64,000 nt of DNA. Source: CAVPDE01 sp963702565. Its GTDB lineage: Bacteria > Desulfobacterota > DSM-4660 > Desulfatiglandales > HGW-15. The notes under the pieces are model-generated. The model was given only the letters and a program-made list of their open reading frames with translations, did no database searches and was not told where the DNA came from. The stretch spans positions 1 to 64,000 of the forward strand of contig CAVPDE010000013.1 of NCBI GenBank assembly GCA_963702565.1, written 5' to 3'. The position numbers and the translations under genes were made by a program. Of this stretch, positions 1 to 8,081 are shown in pieces (positions within the stretch are counted from its first letter, which is position 1; the number at the start of each line of letters is the position of its first letter).

Positions 1-48
1 CCTGCGCCTGCCTTTGAAATCTGTATCTCCAGATCAACCGCCTGGATG
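1..48 (+). repeat. Left copy of a diverged direct repeat
   Basis: About 48 bases that align at roughly 80 percent with 2862-2909 in the same orientation; both contain the words GCCTGCCTTTGAAAT and GATCAACCGCC. The two copies bracket the beta-propeller lipoprotein gene. The rest of 49-205 holds no gene I can support. Confidence 0.6.
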
Positions 49-205
49 GAATGATCCGTATCGAAATCGAAAGCTCAGGTCTGGTCTTTCAGACAATAGC
101 TTACAAGAGCAAATCGTAACGTCCGGACTGACTGGCGCGCTAGCATTTCTCCCGCCCATCCTCGGCCATATCCTAGGCATCAATGGCCTGCTACCCTGCC
201 GACAC

Positions 206-2512
206 TCATTTTAGGTTGACGGCAACAAGGCCGCCATTACTGCTCCCGCTGGTGTACGTCGTGATATACAGGACACCATTTGCCGAGATCGCCAGGTCGC
301 CAGGCTTGTTGTACGACCATGCGGGAAGATGCGTACTTCGGTCTATTGAGTAAACTCTACTTTCCGTGCTCAGGAAGACAAGGTTGTCTGTGGCCACGAC
401 ATTCCCGTAGAAGTCTCTCTCATTTACAGGAGTCCAGCTCCAGATGAGTGACCCGTCGATTTCATCGCGCGCCTCAAGGCGATACGGTGACTTGTTCGCG
501 ATGTAGAGAATGCCGTTGGCAAGCGCCGGGTTGCTTGGGTAATTGCCAGCCATCGACCAGTTGATCGCGTTCGTGTTTGTATTGAAACTGATAAGATCGT
601 TGCCCTGATTTGTATTACGGCCGTTCACCGTGATGACCGATCCGGCGGAGCCGACAACCGGGGAACCGTAAAGGCTATATGCGCTCATGGCGAAACTGGG
701 ATCTGGTATTGTTGTCACCAGAGACCCGGTAACCTTGTTAAGTATCCGTAGTCCCGAATCATTGGACCCGCCGTTGGTATCTCCGCTATAAGCATAGACG
801 TAATTGGCATCTACCGCCGGTGTCCATTGGTCGAATTGCTTCAGCACGCTCGTGGTGCTGTTGCTGAACCATTTTATCGTGCCGTCGCTGATATTGAACG
901 CATACAAACCGCCATAAGTCCCGCCATCGGTATAGACGACGCCATTGTCCACCGTCGGTGCATAATAGCGCTCCCATTGTGCTGCGAAGTGGGTCTTGAA
1001 ATCGATCGGTGTACCGGTATCAGCGGGGAATGACCACATGAAAGTGTCCTCATGACCGCTCGTGGCTACAAATACCTTGCCACCGGAAACTGCAGGAGGG
1101 TTCAATGCAAACATGCTGCCGAAATCGTATTGCCACTGAACACTCCCATCGTACTCGCTTAACGCGGACAATTTGGAGCTAATCGCAATATATCTGTCGC
1201 TGGATACATAGACCAATCCGTTCGCGACGACCACAGGACTGAGTTTTACTCCACTGTCCGGCACTGTCCAACTCCAGCGCGGGGAGAACAGGTTCACATC
1301 AAGCGTGACCGGTACGTAGCCGGTATGAAAAGCATTCCTCTGATAGGTTCCCCAATCATCCACGCCGATCCATTCCAAAAGTGGCGTCAGGTTCGTGGTC
1401 GAAAGCACCTCAATATCGTAGGGCAGCAGTCCCGGCGACCCGGGATAAGGAACCGCGCATGCAGCGTCAAGGCAGAGTTGGAACTCAATGTTGCCCTGGT
1501 AGCTGCCGGGAAGGGCGCTGGAAGACGTCTTCGCAAAGACCCCATAGGAACCATCTGGATTTATGGTTACCCTGGGGTTGGACATTATGACGCCGTTGGC
1601 GTCGATAATTTTTACAAACGTGGACGTTGCCAGGGTGCCGGTTACAGTTGCCATGAAGTTCACGTCGATCGAGTCACCTATGACATATCTCACTAAAATG
1701 GACGCCGGAGAGAATGAAATGGTAACCGGAGAGGAAGGAACCACTTCGATATTGTACGGCAGAGACGCAGGCGACCCAGGGAGATGGGATGAGCAGCTCA
1801 AGTCGGCGCATAGACGCATTTCGATCGTTCCCTGGTAACGTCCTGGAGGAACGCTGGAGGATGTCGTAGCACGCACGGTGAGAGTGTCGTCGGAATTGAT
1901 TGTAATCTCGAAATCCGGCGTGAATACCCCTCCTTGGTCGACGAAGGAAACACAGATAGTGCCGCTGTAAGTGTCATCAACCACCGCGGAGAAAGTGAGC
2001 GTGGCCGTGGTGCCGCTGATATATGCTGCCGTCAGTTCGCTCGGTGCGAACGAGATGGACAAAGGGGACCGCAATACCTCGATGTCATAGGGTAATCCCC
2101 CCGGCGATCCCAGGAACTCCGAGTCGCACCATTGGTCCTTACAAAAATGCATCTCGATATTGCCCTGATAGTGCCCGGCGGGGATGGTGGAAGACGTTTT
2201 AACACGGATATCATAAGATCCGCTTGAATTTTGCGTGATGATGGCGTCGGGAGTAATGACGCCGTCGGGATCTGTCAGGGAGACAAACGCGGTATCGGGA
2301 ATGCTCTCGCTGACTTCGGCCTCGAAAGTAAGCTCGATCCAATCGCCGCTTGTGTACGTTGCCGTCAGTTCGACCGGTGTGAATGTTACCGGAGAAGCAA
2401 CGGGAGTAGGAACGGAAGTAGGAACGGGCTCGCCGCCGCCACCTCCACTGTTGTCGCCGTTACAAGCGGTCAGCATGAGCATTAGAGCAAAGCTCGCTAG
2501 TCTTATGAGCAT
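206..2512 (-). CDS. Lipoprotein with three Ig-like repeats and a PQQ-type beta-propeller
   Basis: Predicted lipoprotein of 768 residues. The N-terminus is a signal sequence ending in the lipobox LTAC with Cys17, followed by a Gly/Pro/Thr-rich linker (18-39). Three tandem repeats of about 110 residues follow (about 40-147, 149-257, 261-370). Each ends in a GSP..LPY.IEV motif and carries a cysteine pair (CKDQWC, CADLSC, CLDAAC), so each is probably a disulfide-linked beta-sandwich. From about 380 to the end the pattern W.....G (DWGTYQRNAFHTGY, later YGSPVVG, NPALANGILYIANK) matches PQQ_2/BamB-like beta-propeller blades. Role is likely surface or periplasmic scaffolding; no catalytic site is seen. 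The start is supported by AAGGAGGG about 5 bases upstream. It is a single-gene unit flanked by a diverged direct repeat. Confidence 0.85.
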   Translation of the reverse strand: MLIRLASFALMLMLTACNGDNSGGGGGEPVPTSVPTPVASPVTFTPVELTATYTSGDWIELTFEAEVSESIPDTAFVSLTDPDGVITPDAIITQNSSGSYDIRVKTSSTIPAGHYQGNIEMHFCKDQWCDSEFLGSPGGLPYDIEVLRSPLSISFAPSELTAAYISGTTATLTFSAVVDDTYSGTICVSFVDQGGVFTPDFEITINSDDTLTVRATTSSSVPPGRYQGTIEMRLCADLSCSSHLPGSPASLPYNIEVVPSSPVTISFSPASILVRYVIGDSIDVNFMATVTGTLATSTFVKIIDANGVIMSNPRVTINPDGSYGVFAKTSSSALPGSYQGNIEFQLCLDAACAVPYPGSPGLLPYDIEVLSTTNLTPLLEWIGVDDWGTYQRNAFHTGYVPVTLDVNLFSPRWSWTVPDSGVKLSPVVVANGLVYVSSDRYIAISSKLSALSEYDGSVQWQYDFGSMFALNPPAVSGGKVFVATSGHEDTFMWSFPADTGTPIDFKTHFAAQWERYYAPTVDNGVVYTDGGTYGGLYAFNISDGTIKWFSNSTTSVLKQFDQWTPAVDANYVYAYSGDTNGGSNDSGLRILNKVTGSLVTTIPDPSFAMSAYSLYGSPVVGSAGSVITVNGRNTNQGNDLISFNTNTNAINWSMAGNYPSNPALANGILYIANKSPYRLEARDEIDGSLIWSWTPVNERDFYGNVVATDNLVFLSTESRVYSIDRSTHLPAWSYNKPGDLAISANGVLYITTYTSGSSNGGLVAVNLK

Positions 2513-2861
2513 CGGAACCCTCCTTGAAGAGCCGAATATGCTCGCGTGTTAACGGCCTGCCATATTACCCGCCATCGACCAAATAAGTTCTTAGAACAGA
2601 AGTAGCGACCGTTATATTAACACATGGCGTGAGTATTCGCAAGGATATCGGCCTTCTGCCTATTTGCCAGCATGATTCAGCGTGTCCCCATTCTATTATG
2701 ACTTGGGGTCAAAGTCTGTCGCGCAGGGAAGCAGGGAACCGGCTATGACTTCCCAATTAAGTCTTTCGAGATGACGTACAAGACCCCAAGTTTTGACTTG
2801 CCCAAGTAGCCTGTTACCTGGATAGGAAGAGGGCCGATAACGATTTCAACTTGGATCGAAA

Positions 2862-2909
2862 CCTGAGCCTGCCTTTGAAATCATAATCCGCGGATCAACC
2901 GCCCGAATG
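2862..2909 (+). repeat. Right copy of the direct repeat flanking the lipoprotein gene
   Basis: Partner of 1-48. Together they delimit a module of about 2.8 kb with one complete gene. No transposase or target-site duplication is visible, so it may be a recombination scar or just a dispersed repeat. Confidence 0.6.
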
Positions 2910-3139
2910 CAAGTTCGCGTATCATATGTGAAAGTGGAACACGACTCTTTGGGGCGCGCGCTTAGCAACTCAAGTCAGAACATCGTTTGAAGTGGGAAGG
3001 TGGAGCAATCCGCTCCTCGGCCAAAAGACGTATCGGCAGTCTTGAATGAAGGCGATGTGATAGAGGCCATTATCGGAAAGGGCGACCTGCGCGTCTGAAT
3101 AATCGATATGGGACTTGGGTGAGGTGAGGTGGTGAGGTG

Positions 3140-3194
3140 GTGATAAGAACTTGCTTCAGATGGGGCGGAGTATAAGGGAATCCGCCCTTGTATA
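3140..3194 (+). repeat. Dispersed repeat, copy 1 (hairpin-bearing)
   Basis: About 53 bases sharing GAACTTGCTTCAGATGGG and flanking words with 4777-4831. This copy can fold through GGGCGGA (3164-3170) and TCCGCCC (3180-3186). The equivalent stem in copy 2 is degraded. Confidence 0.6.
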
Positions 3195-3279
3195 AATTGA
3201 GAACCGCATAAAATCATGGGCGTCGTACCTCATGGGGTCACAGCAAGACATCAGTTTTCGGGACATATCATATTTTTGA

Positions 3280-3310
3280 ATAGTATGTCGACGAATTCCC
3301 GACATACTAT
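3280..3310. promoter_or_regulatory. Perfect 11-base inverted repeat
   Basis: ATAGTATGTCG at 3280-3290 and CGACATACTAT at 3300-3310 are perfectly complementary around a 9-base spacer. It lies 40 bases past the stop of the minus-strand ferredoxin-domain gene. No T-run follows on either strand, so it is not a classic intrinsic terminator. It could be a processing hairpin or a protein-binding site. Confidence 0.5.
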
Positions 3311-3350
3311 CCATAAAATCGAGCTCTTTTTGCTTAGCCCCTCAATTACC

Positions 3351-4430
3351 TCAAACCCTTGCGGCTTTTGCGGCTGCCCGCAGGGCCAGATCGTCCTTTG
3401 GCGGTTCCGGAAAACCAGGTTTTCTGACCATCACAATGGCCTCCGACAGGCAACCGGTCGCGCACGCGGCGCAGCCGAAACACCTGTCGAGGTCGACCTT
3501 TGGCACATCGCCTTTATTCATACTCCTCGCCGATGCCGGGCATCTGTCGACACAGGTCCTGCAGCCCGTGCAGGCGTCCGGATCGACACGCGGCTCAAAA
3601 CTGGAGTTGAAAACGAGGCCAGGCTTGGGTTGAGCGAGCATCATCTTGATTACATTGCAGTGCCAGCGGTCGCAGTTGCAGAGGAATTGGATGTCTTCGG
3701 TGGTATTCATACTCATATGAACCAGCCCCGCAGCCTCGGCCTGATCCAAAAGCTCTTTCGCTTCATCCTTTGTAATAATCCGCGCTCCCAGCCGGCGGCT
3801 TGTAAAAAGGGCCGACATCCCAAAGGTCATGCACACCCAAATGGGGATACCATGGGTGTCTTTGCCAAGGAGTGCCGCCTCATGACGGCAGTAGCAGCTA
3901 CCCACAGCAATGGGGTCATACTTTTCGATATAGGTCTGCACCTGATCGTAGGTGTGAACCGTCTGTCCCGCCTTGATGGCTCTGCCCACTGGAAGCACCC
4001 TGAGCGTAGGAAAGTTTAGTTTAACCGGCTCGCTCTTGGCATCGTAAGCCACCTTGTAAGCATGGATGAGCTCCGCAAGTTTCTTGTCTCTGTCCGTACT
4101 GGTCCCTCGCATGAACTGGTAATCCAGTATCCCTATGGCAAATCTCGCCGCTTGGTAGAAGGACGTATCGCCGAACGTCATGGCTTCGCACAGGCCCTTG
4201 TCCGCCATGGATTCCACGATTCGTCCGATCTCGGATTCATTCCTTCCCATGGCCTTGGCTAGATCTTGAGCGGTCGTCGGACCCCTTGGCATGGCATTGT
4301 TCACCTCCGCCTCTTCAGGACTGAAGAGGGCCTCGGCCATTTCAAAGAACTCGGGGATATCCATACCCGGCCATCGACCCCCGCGTTTCGTCATGACATC
4401 AAGCAACTGCCTATAAACCTCTTTCCTCAT
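3351..4430 (-). CDS. Cysteine-rich protein with C-terminal 2x[4Fe-4S] ferredoxin domain
   Basis: 359 residues. The C-terminus (about 282-335) is a bacterial-type ferredoxin domain with two CxxCxxCxxxC motifs: CTGCRTCVDRC from 287 and CFGCAACATGC from 317. Upstream are further cysteines in unusual spacings: a CYC pair near 179-181, Cys200, and CNCDRWHC at 251-258. They could bind another cluster or a metal. Residues about 30-95 resemble a winged-helix-like segment (TTAQDLAKAMGRNESEIGRIV). It is probably a cytoplasmic electron-transfer or redox-sensing protein of the kind common in anaerobic Desulfobacterota; its partner is unknown. It stands alone, with no co-directional neighbour within 800 bases. 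The fold call is firm; the cellular role is not. Confidence 0.85.
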   Translation of the reverse strand: MRKEVYRQLLDVMTKRGGRWPGMDIPEFFEMAEALFSPEEAEVNNAMPRGPTTAQDLAKAMGRNESEIGRIVESMADKGLCEAMTFGDTSFYQAARFAIGILDYQFMRGTSTDRDKKLAELIHAYKVAYDAKSEPVKLNFPTLRVLPVGRAIKAGQTVHTYDQVQTYIEKYDPIAVGSCYCRHEAALLGKDTHGIPIWVCMTFGMSALFTSRRLGARIITKDEAKELLDQAEAAGLVHMSMNTTEDIQFLCNCDRWHCNVIKMMLAQPKPGLVFNSSFEPRVDPDACTGCRTCVDRCPASARSMNKGDVPKVDLDRCFGCAACATGCLSEAIVMVRKPGFPEPPKDDLALRAAAKAARV

Positions 4431-4498
4431 TCTTCGCCCTCTATCCCTTACATGAAACCGGTTTATTCCCCTAGCTCGTGCCCGTCCGGAAATGATTG

Positions 4499-4575
4499 GT
4501 TTCCGTCATGGCGGACCTGATCCGGCATCCAGAAGAGCTTCAAAACAGTGGATTCCGGTTTTCACCGGAATGACA
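4499..4575. repeat. Palindromic intergenic repeat of the GGATTCCGGT...ACCGGAAT type
   Basis: Contains a perfect 8-base stem, ATTCCGGT (4552-4559) and ACCGGAAT (4564-4571), with a 4-base loop. A preceding TCATGGCGGACCTGATCCGG segment resembles the left half of the short repeats that punctuate many deltaproteobacterial genomes. Confidence 0.6.
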
Positions 4576-4776
4576 AGGCATGCCCAAGCCGGGCATTCCC
4601 GGATTGACACTAGCTCGCCCTCTAAGACCCTTAATTTGAAACTTCTTCCCAATCCGCAGACAAGTTGCCCTCAGCCAGTGAGGTTTTTGGAGGGCGGAGT
4701 TCTACGACGCCGATACGCGATTGGTGCATCCTTCTCTTTGCGGGCTCGCATAGCTCGCCCCTGCAATATCGAATGG

Positions 4777-4831
4777 GTGATAGAACTTGCTTCAGATGGG
4801 AGGAGTCTAGGAGAATCCGCCGTTGTGTGTC
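4777..4831 (+). repeat. Dispersed repeat, copy 2
   Basis: Partner of 3140-3194 with a few small indels and substitutions; the inner stem is no longer complementary. Confidence 0.6.
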
Positions 4832-5219
4832 AAGGCCGAACTTGGCTCAGTATGTTGAAGACTGGAGGATTGCGGTGGACGGGGGCGTCCGAGCTGGTGT
4901 GGTGTGCCGTGAACGCAAGGGGGAGCAAGCCCTAGATTTGCTGAGAGGTGGCATTTTGAGGGGAAAAGGGGCGAGCATCACCCTGCATGCCGCATATCGG
5001 TTTCCGGCCTTATGGCAGGAGGCTCGCCGCGCATATGGGGTCGCTCAACAGCGAGTGATTACTGATCCAATGGTTGCGTGGAAGAGCGGTAATTCCGGTT
5101 AGCGCTTACCAAATGGACTCAATCGCGCGGACGGGGGCAATTTAGGTTATGATTTCCATTTGGGTCATACCCCCGATACCAGGATCCCTATCCCCTCGGA
5201 TCGAAAGGGTCACATGAGA

Positions 5220-5243
5220 ATTGCAAGGTCGAATCTCAGTTTT
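5220..5243 (+). repeat. 24-base dispersed repeat overlapping the OsmC-like stop codon
   Basis: Matches 23097-23120 with about four purine transitions (consensus ATTGCARGGTCGRATCTCRG then TTTT). The minus-strand TGA of the OsmC-like gene (5236-5238) lies inside it. Confidence 0.45.
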
Positions 5244-5718
5244 CAGACTTTATTTCATATTTCACATTCACCTCAAGATCCTTTCGCAGCGAGTGGTACA
5301 CCGAGCAGTACTTGTTCAAGGAAAGATCAATGGCCCGATCGATCTTTGCCGGCGTAATGCCCTTGCCGGAAATATGGATCATCAGATCGATGGACTCGTA
5401 GTACTGGGGCGGACTGAGGCGACGTCTGCCCTCGGCCGTCATCTCATAGCTCGCGATCTCGCATCTCATTTTCTTGAGAATGTGGACCACATCAATGGAG
5501 ATGCATCCGGCGACGCTCAGCAGGAACGTTTCCGTGGGGGAACACCCCTCTTCATACTTCACGTCGAACTCCACTTCATAGCCGCGCTGGGTTGTTCCCA
5601 GAAAGTAAAGATCCCTCTGCCAGGTCAGCCTTGACTTGTTCACAGGAAGGATCTCTTCCTTATAGGCTCCGAGATCCGGCTGGATGTCTTGATCCTTCTT
5701 TTCTTCTGCTTGGGACAT
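5236..5718 (-). CDS. OsmC family protein
   Basis: 160 residues, the normal size for OsmC/Ohr proteins. These are cytoplasmic homodimeric thiol peroxidases that reduce organic hydroperoxides. The two redox cysteines are visible: Cys72 in SVAGCISID on the central helix and Cys138 in NKYCSVYHSL, with Glu63 nearby in SPTETFLLS. An N-terminal charged extension of about 20 residues precedes the core. It is transcribed alone, downstream of the alcohol dehydrogenase on the same strand with a gap of about 90 bases, so co-transcription is possible. Function is probably oxidative-stress defence, although many members of the broad OsmC family have unknown substrates. Confidence 0.88.
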   Translation of the reverse strand: MSQAEEKKDQDIQPDLGAYKEEILPVNKSRLTWQRDLYFLGTTQRGYEVEFDVKYEEGCSPTETFLLSVAGCISIDVVHILKKMRCEIASYEMTAEGRRRLSPPQYYESIDLMIHISGKGITPAKIDRAIDLSLNKYCSVYHSLRKDLEVNVKYEIKSEN

Positions 5719-5809
5719 GCTCTCCTCCTGTCGTCAAAAAGAATGAAGCTCCCCGCAGCAAGCTTCGGGGACTGAAAGCCATTGGGATTCAGTGCGGTTG
5801 TCCTAATGC

Positions 5810-6850
5810 CTAAAAGCGATCGATCACGGTAATGCCCGTGGCGCCGAAGTTGCCCATGCTTTTCAGTTCTTTCATGGACTCTTCAAGGGTCACGGTCTTT
5901 CCGAGAAGCAGGTCAGGCCTGAGCATTCCGGATGAAATCATTTGAAGCATTTCCGGATACCGGTGCGCCTGCATCCCGTGGCTTCCGAGCAGTTCGAGTT
6001 CTCTTCCTACGACCGGGCCCAAGGGGAGGGAGGGATCGCTGTGTTCACCGACCATGAGGCCGACCTGCACATGCCTGCCCCTCTTGCGCAAACATAGGAT
6101 GGAGTTGCGGCAGGTGATTGAACTTCCCAGCGCATCGATCGACACGTGGGCTCCGCCTCCTGAGAGGTCCTGGATGGCCTTGGGAATGTTCTTCTCTTTG
6201 CCCGCATTCAACGTCATGACCGCGCCCAGAGATCGGGCCAATTCCAAGGTGCGCTCATTGATGTCCACACCAATCACCTGCCCGCCCATGGTGTGCGCGA
6301 TCATGATCGCGGACAGCCCTACACCGCCGCATCCGTGAACCGCCACCCATTGCCCCGGCAAAACACGACCTTGTGCAACAATCGCTCTGAAGGAGGTCAT
6401 GAACCGGCATCCGAGAACCGCCGCCGTCACAAAATTAACCTCCAGAGGAAGCCCTACGAGATTAGTGTCCGCTCGCTCGATCGCCACGTACTCGGCAAAA
6501 GCGCCCCAGTGCGTGAACCCGGGCTGGAACTGATGATCACAGACTTGCTGGTTGCCGGAGGCGCACTGCGGACACTTCCCGCACCCGCAGACAAAGGGCA
6601 CCGTGACTCTGTCCCCTCTTGTCCATCTCGATACATTCTTTCCTGCTTCTTCCACGACCCCTGCGAGCTCGTGGCCAGGCACATGGGGCACCCGGACATC
6701 CGGATCGTGTCCCATCCACCCATGCCAGTCACTGCGGCAGATCCCGCAGGCTTTGACGCGAACCACCACCGCATCATCAACAGGGGTTGGATCAGGGACG
6801 TTCTGAATGCTCAGAGGTTGACCAAACGCTTCGTAAACAGCCGCTTTCAT
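5810..6850 (-). CDS. Zinc-dependent alcohol dehydrogenase (MDR family)
   Basis: 346 residues. Catalytic zinc ligands are Cys38 (ACGICRSD) with His60-Glu61 (PGHE) and Cys148 (VLGCRF). The structural zinc site is the four-cysteine lobe Cys90, Cys93, Cys96, Cys104. The Rossmann glycine motif GCGGVG (173-178) precedes a GVDIN segment; the acidic residue there suggests NAD preference. It likely oxidises an alcohol or polyol, or reduces an aldehyde, in the cytoplasm; the substrate cannot be read from sequence. Ribosome site AAGGAG lies about 6 bases before ATG. It diverges from the leucine-dehydrogenase-type gene across 99 bases containing two copies of a 13-base motif, so the pair may be co-regulated. 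Confidence 0.92.
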   Translation of the reverse strand: MKAAVYEAFGQPLSIQNVPDPTPVDDAVVVRVKACGICRSDWHGWMGHDPDVRVPHVPGHELAGVVEEAGKNVSRWTRGDRVTVPFVCGCGKCPQCASGNQQVCDHQFQPGFTHWGAFAEYVAIERADTNLVGLPLEVNFVTAAVLGCRFMTSFRAIVAQGRVLPGQWVAVHGCGGVGLSAIMIAHTMGGQVIGVDINERTLELARSLGAVMTLNAGKEKNIPKAIQDLSGGGAHVSIDALGSSITCRNSILCLRKRGRHVQVGLMVGEHSDPSLPLGPVVGRELELLGSHGMQAHRYPEMLQMISSGMLRPDLLLGKTVTLEESMKELKSMGNFGATGITVIDRF

Positions 6851-6857
6851 AAAGACT

Positions 6858-6943
6858 CCTTAACCTGGGGTACGCATAAAGCTTTTGTAGCAAAAAAGTC
6901 TTTTCCTTTGTAAAATAATTTCAAAGCAAACCTTAACCAGGGG
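6858..6943. promoter_or_regulatory. Divergent intergenic region with duplicated 13-base motif
   Basis: CCTTAACCTGGGG at 6858-6870 and CCTTAACCAGGGG at 6931-6943 are direct repeats with one mismatch. One overlaps the ribosome-binding region of the alcohol dehydrogenase and the other that of the Leu-dehydrogenase-type gene. The A/T-rich DNA between them (6871-6930) is where both promoters should lie. They could be operator sites or a chance duplication. Confidence 0.35.
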
Positions 6944-6949
6944 GATTTC

Positions 6950-7996
6950 ATGGACTCGCTTATCAAAAGCTGGGGCGGGGAAGAGGTCATCATCCGTCAC
7001 GACCAGGCCACAGGCGCGTGGATTCTCATCGCCATCCATTCGACCCGCCTGGGTCCGGCTGCAGGCGGCACGCGGATGAAATCCTATCCTGACTTTCAGG
7101 CCGCTCTTCAGGATGTGTTGCGCCTTTCAGAGGCGATGACCTACAAATTCGCTGTCCCGGGCATTGCGCGGGGAGGGGGGAAGGCGGTCATCAACCTCCC
7201 GGCTCCATTTGATCCTGATCTGCGGCGCGGTCTCCTGCGGCGCTATGGCAGCCTGGTGAGACAACTCAGTGGGCTTTACTACACCGGCCCTGATGTGGGC
7301 ACCTCCTCTGACGACATGAACATCATTGCTGAAACCGGCTCGCCCTATGTCTTTGGCAGAACCCCTGATGCCGGGGGAGCGGGAGATTCAGGACCCATCA
7401 CGGCCCTGGGCGTCTTTGCCGGAATTCAGGTTGTTTGCGAGCGCCTTTTTGGAAATCCTTCCCTCGAGAACCGGCGCATCCTCGTTCAGGGAGCAGGCAG
7501 TGTGGGCAGGACCCTTATGGATTTGCTCCAGCATGCAGGAGCGGACGTGTGGTTCACCGACCTTCTTGAATCCGTCATCTGCCGTTTCAGGGATGAAAAG
7601 GGCTTCCGCTGTGTTCCGAGTGAATCGGTCTATGGAACCGAATGTGACATTTTTTCGCCCTGTGCCCTGGGTGGAATTCTCAATGCCGCGACCATCCCCC
7701 GGCTGAAATGCAAAGCCGTTGCCGGCGGAGCCAACAACCAGTTTGCCCGCCCGGAGGATGCGGAACTCCTGAGCAAAAGGGGAATCCTCTGCGCTCCTGA
7801 CTACGTGATCAACGCAGGCGGAGCCATCGGCATACCCGGCATCGAAGCTTTGGGCTGGTCCAAGGAACGAGCGGAGAAGGAAGTCACCGGAAGTATCCAA
7901 AGAGCCCTTCGCCGGATATTTGAGATGTCCGATTCCGAGGGGATCACAACGGATGTGGCTGCACGTCGCCTCGCTGAGGAAAGACTCGGCCGGTAA
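6950..7996 (+). CDS. Glu/Leu/Phe/Val dehydrogenase (leucine dehydrogenase type)
   Basis: 348 residues, the size of leucine/phenylalanine dehydrogenases. These catalyse NAD-dependent oxidative deamination of branched-chain or aromatic amino acids to 2-oxoacids plus ammonia. Visible are the substrate-binding lysine (Lys66 in MTYKFA), the catalytic lysine (Lys78 in GGGKAVI), Asp115 in GPDVGT, and the dinucleotide motif QGAGSVG (180-186). The PDVGT/DMN segment is typical of the short LeuDH branch rather than GDH. The product 2-oxoacids would be substrates for oxidoreductases such as the iorAB complex in this window, an inference from biochemistry. The start has GGGGG about 7 bases upstream. Confidence 0.9.
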   Translation: MDSLIKSWGGEEVIIRHDQATGAWILIAIHSTRLGPAAGGTRMKSYPDFQAALQDVLRLSEAMTYKFAVPGIARGGGKAVINLPAPFDPDLRRGLLRRYGSLVRQLSGLYYTGPDVGTSSDDMNIIAETGSPYVFGRTPDAGGAGDSGPITALGVFAGIQVVCERLFGNPSLENRRILVQGAGSVGRTLMDLLQHAGADVWFTDLLESVICRFRDEKGFRCVPSESVYGTECDIFSPCALGGILNAATIPRLKCKAVAGGANNQFARPEDAELLSKRGILCAPDYVINAGGAIGIPGIEALGWSKERAEKEVTGSIQRALRRIFEMSDSEGITTDVAARRLAEERLGR

Positions 7997-8029
7997 GACC
8001 GAAACGTTGAAGTGATTGGTTCGGGAAAA

Positions 8030-8072
8030 AACCAATACTCCAGTACTCCATCACTCCAATACTCCATTGGTT
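8030..8072. repeat. ACTCC-type intergenic repeat, locus 1
   Basis: Tandem-like units of the form TACTCCA/TCACTCCA, bounded by the inverted repeat AACCAAT (8030-8036) and ATTGGTT (8066-8072). The same family recurs at 43181-43269 and 47180-47300. Here it separates two convergent genes. Confidence 0.7.
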
Positions 8073-8081
8073 TGCAGGACT

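Larger units (their letters stand above)
2513..3350. other. Gene-poor stretch with inverted repeats
   Basis: No ORF here looks like a real gene. It contains the right copy of the direct repeat (2862-2909). A 10-base inverted repeat, ACTTGGGGTC at 2701-2710 and GACCCCAAGT at 2782-2791, encloses 71 bases. A dispersed hairpin-bearing repeat lies at 3140-3194 and a perfect palindrome at 3280-3310. It looks like eroded mobile or REP-type DNA. Confidence 0.5.
4431..5235. other. Gene-poor stretch with repeat remnants
   Basis: Overlapping plus-strand ORFs here (4492-4935 and 4665-5102) show no recognisable domain and overlap each other in different frames, so I do not call them. The stretch contains a palindromic repeat (4499-4575), copy 2 of the dispersed repeat (4777-4831), and the start of the ATTGCARGGTCG repeat at 5220. 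Confidence 0.5.

Noticed and set aside
2975..3217. 80-codon minus-strand ORF
   Set aside because: Overlaps the hairpin-bearing dispersed repeat at 3140-3194, and has no recognisable feature.
4492..5102. Two overlapping ORFs in different frames
   Set aside because: No domain or ribosome site; they cross two repeats, so they are probably chance frames.
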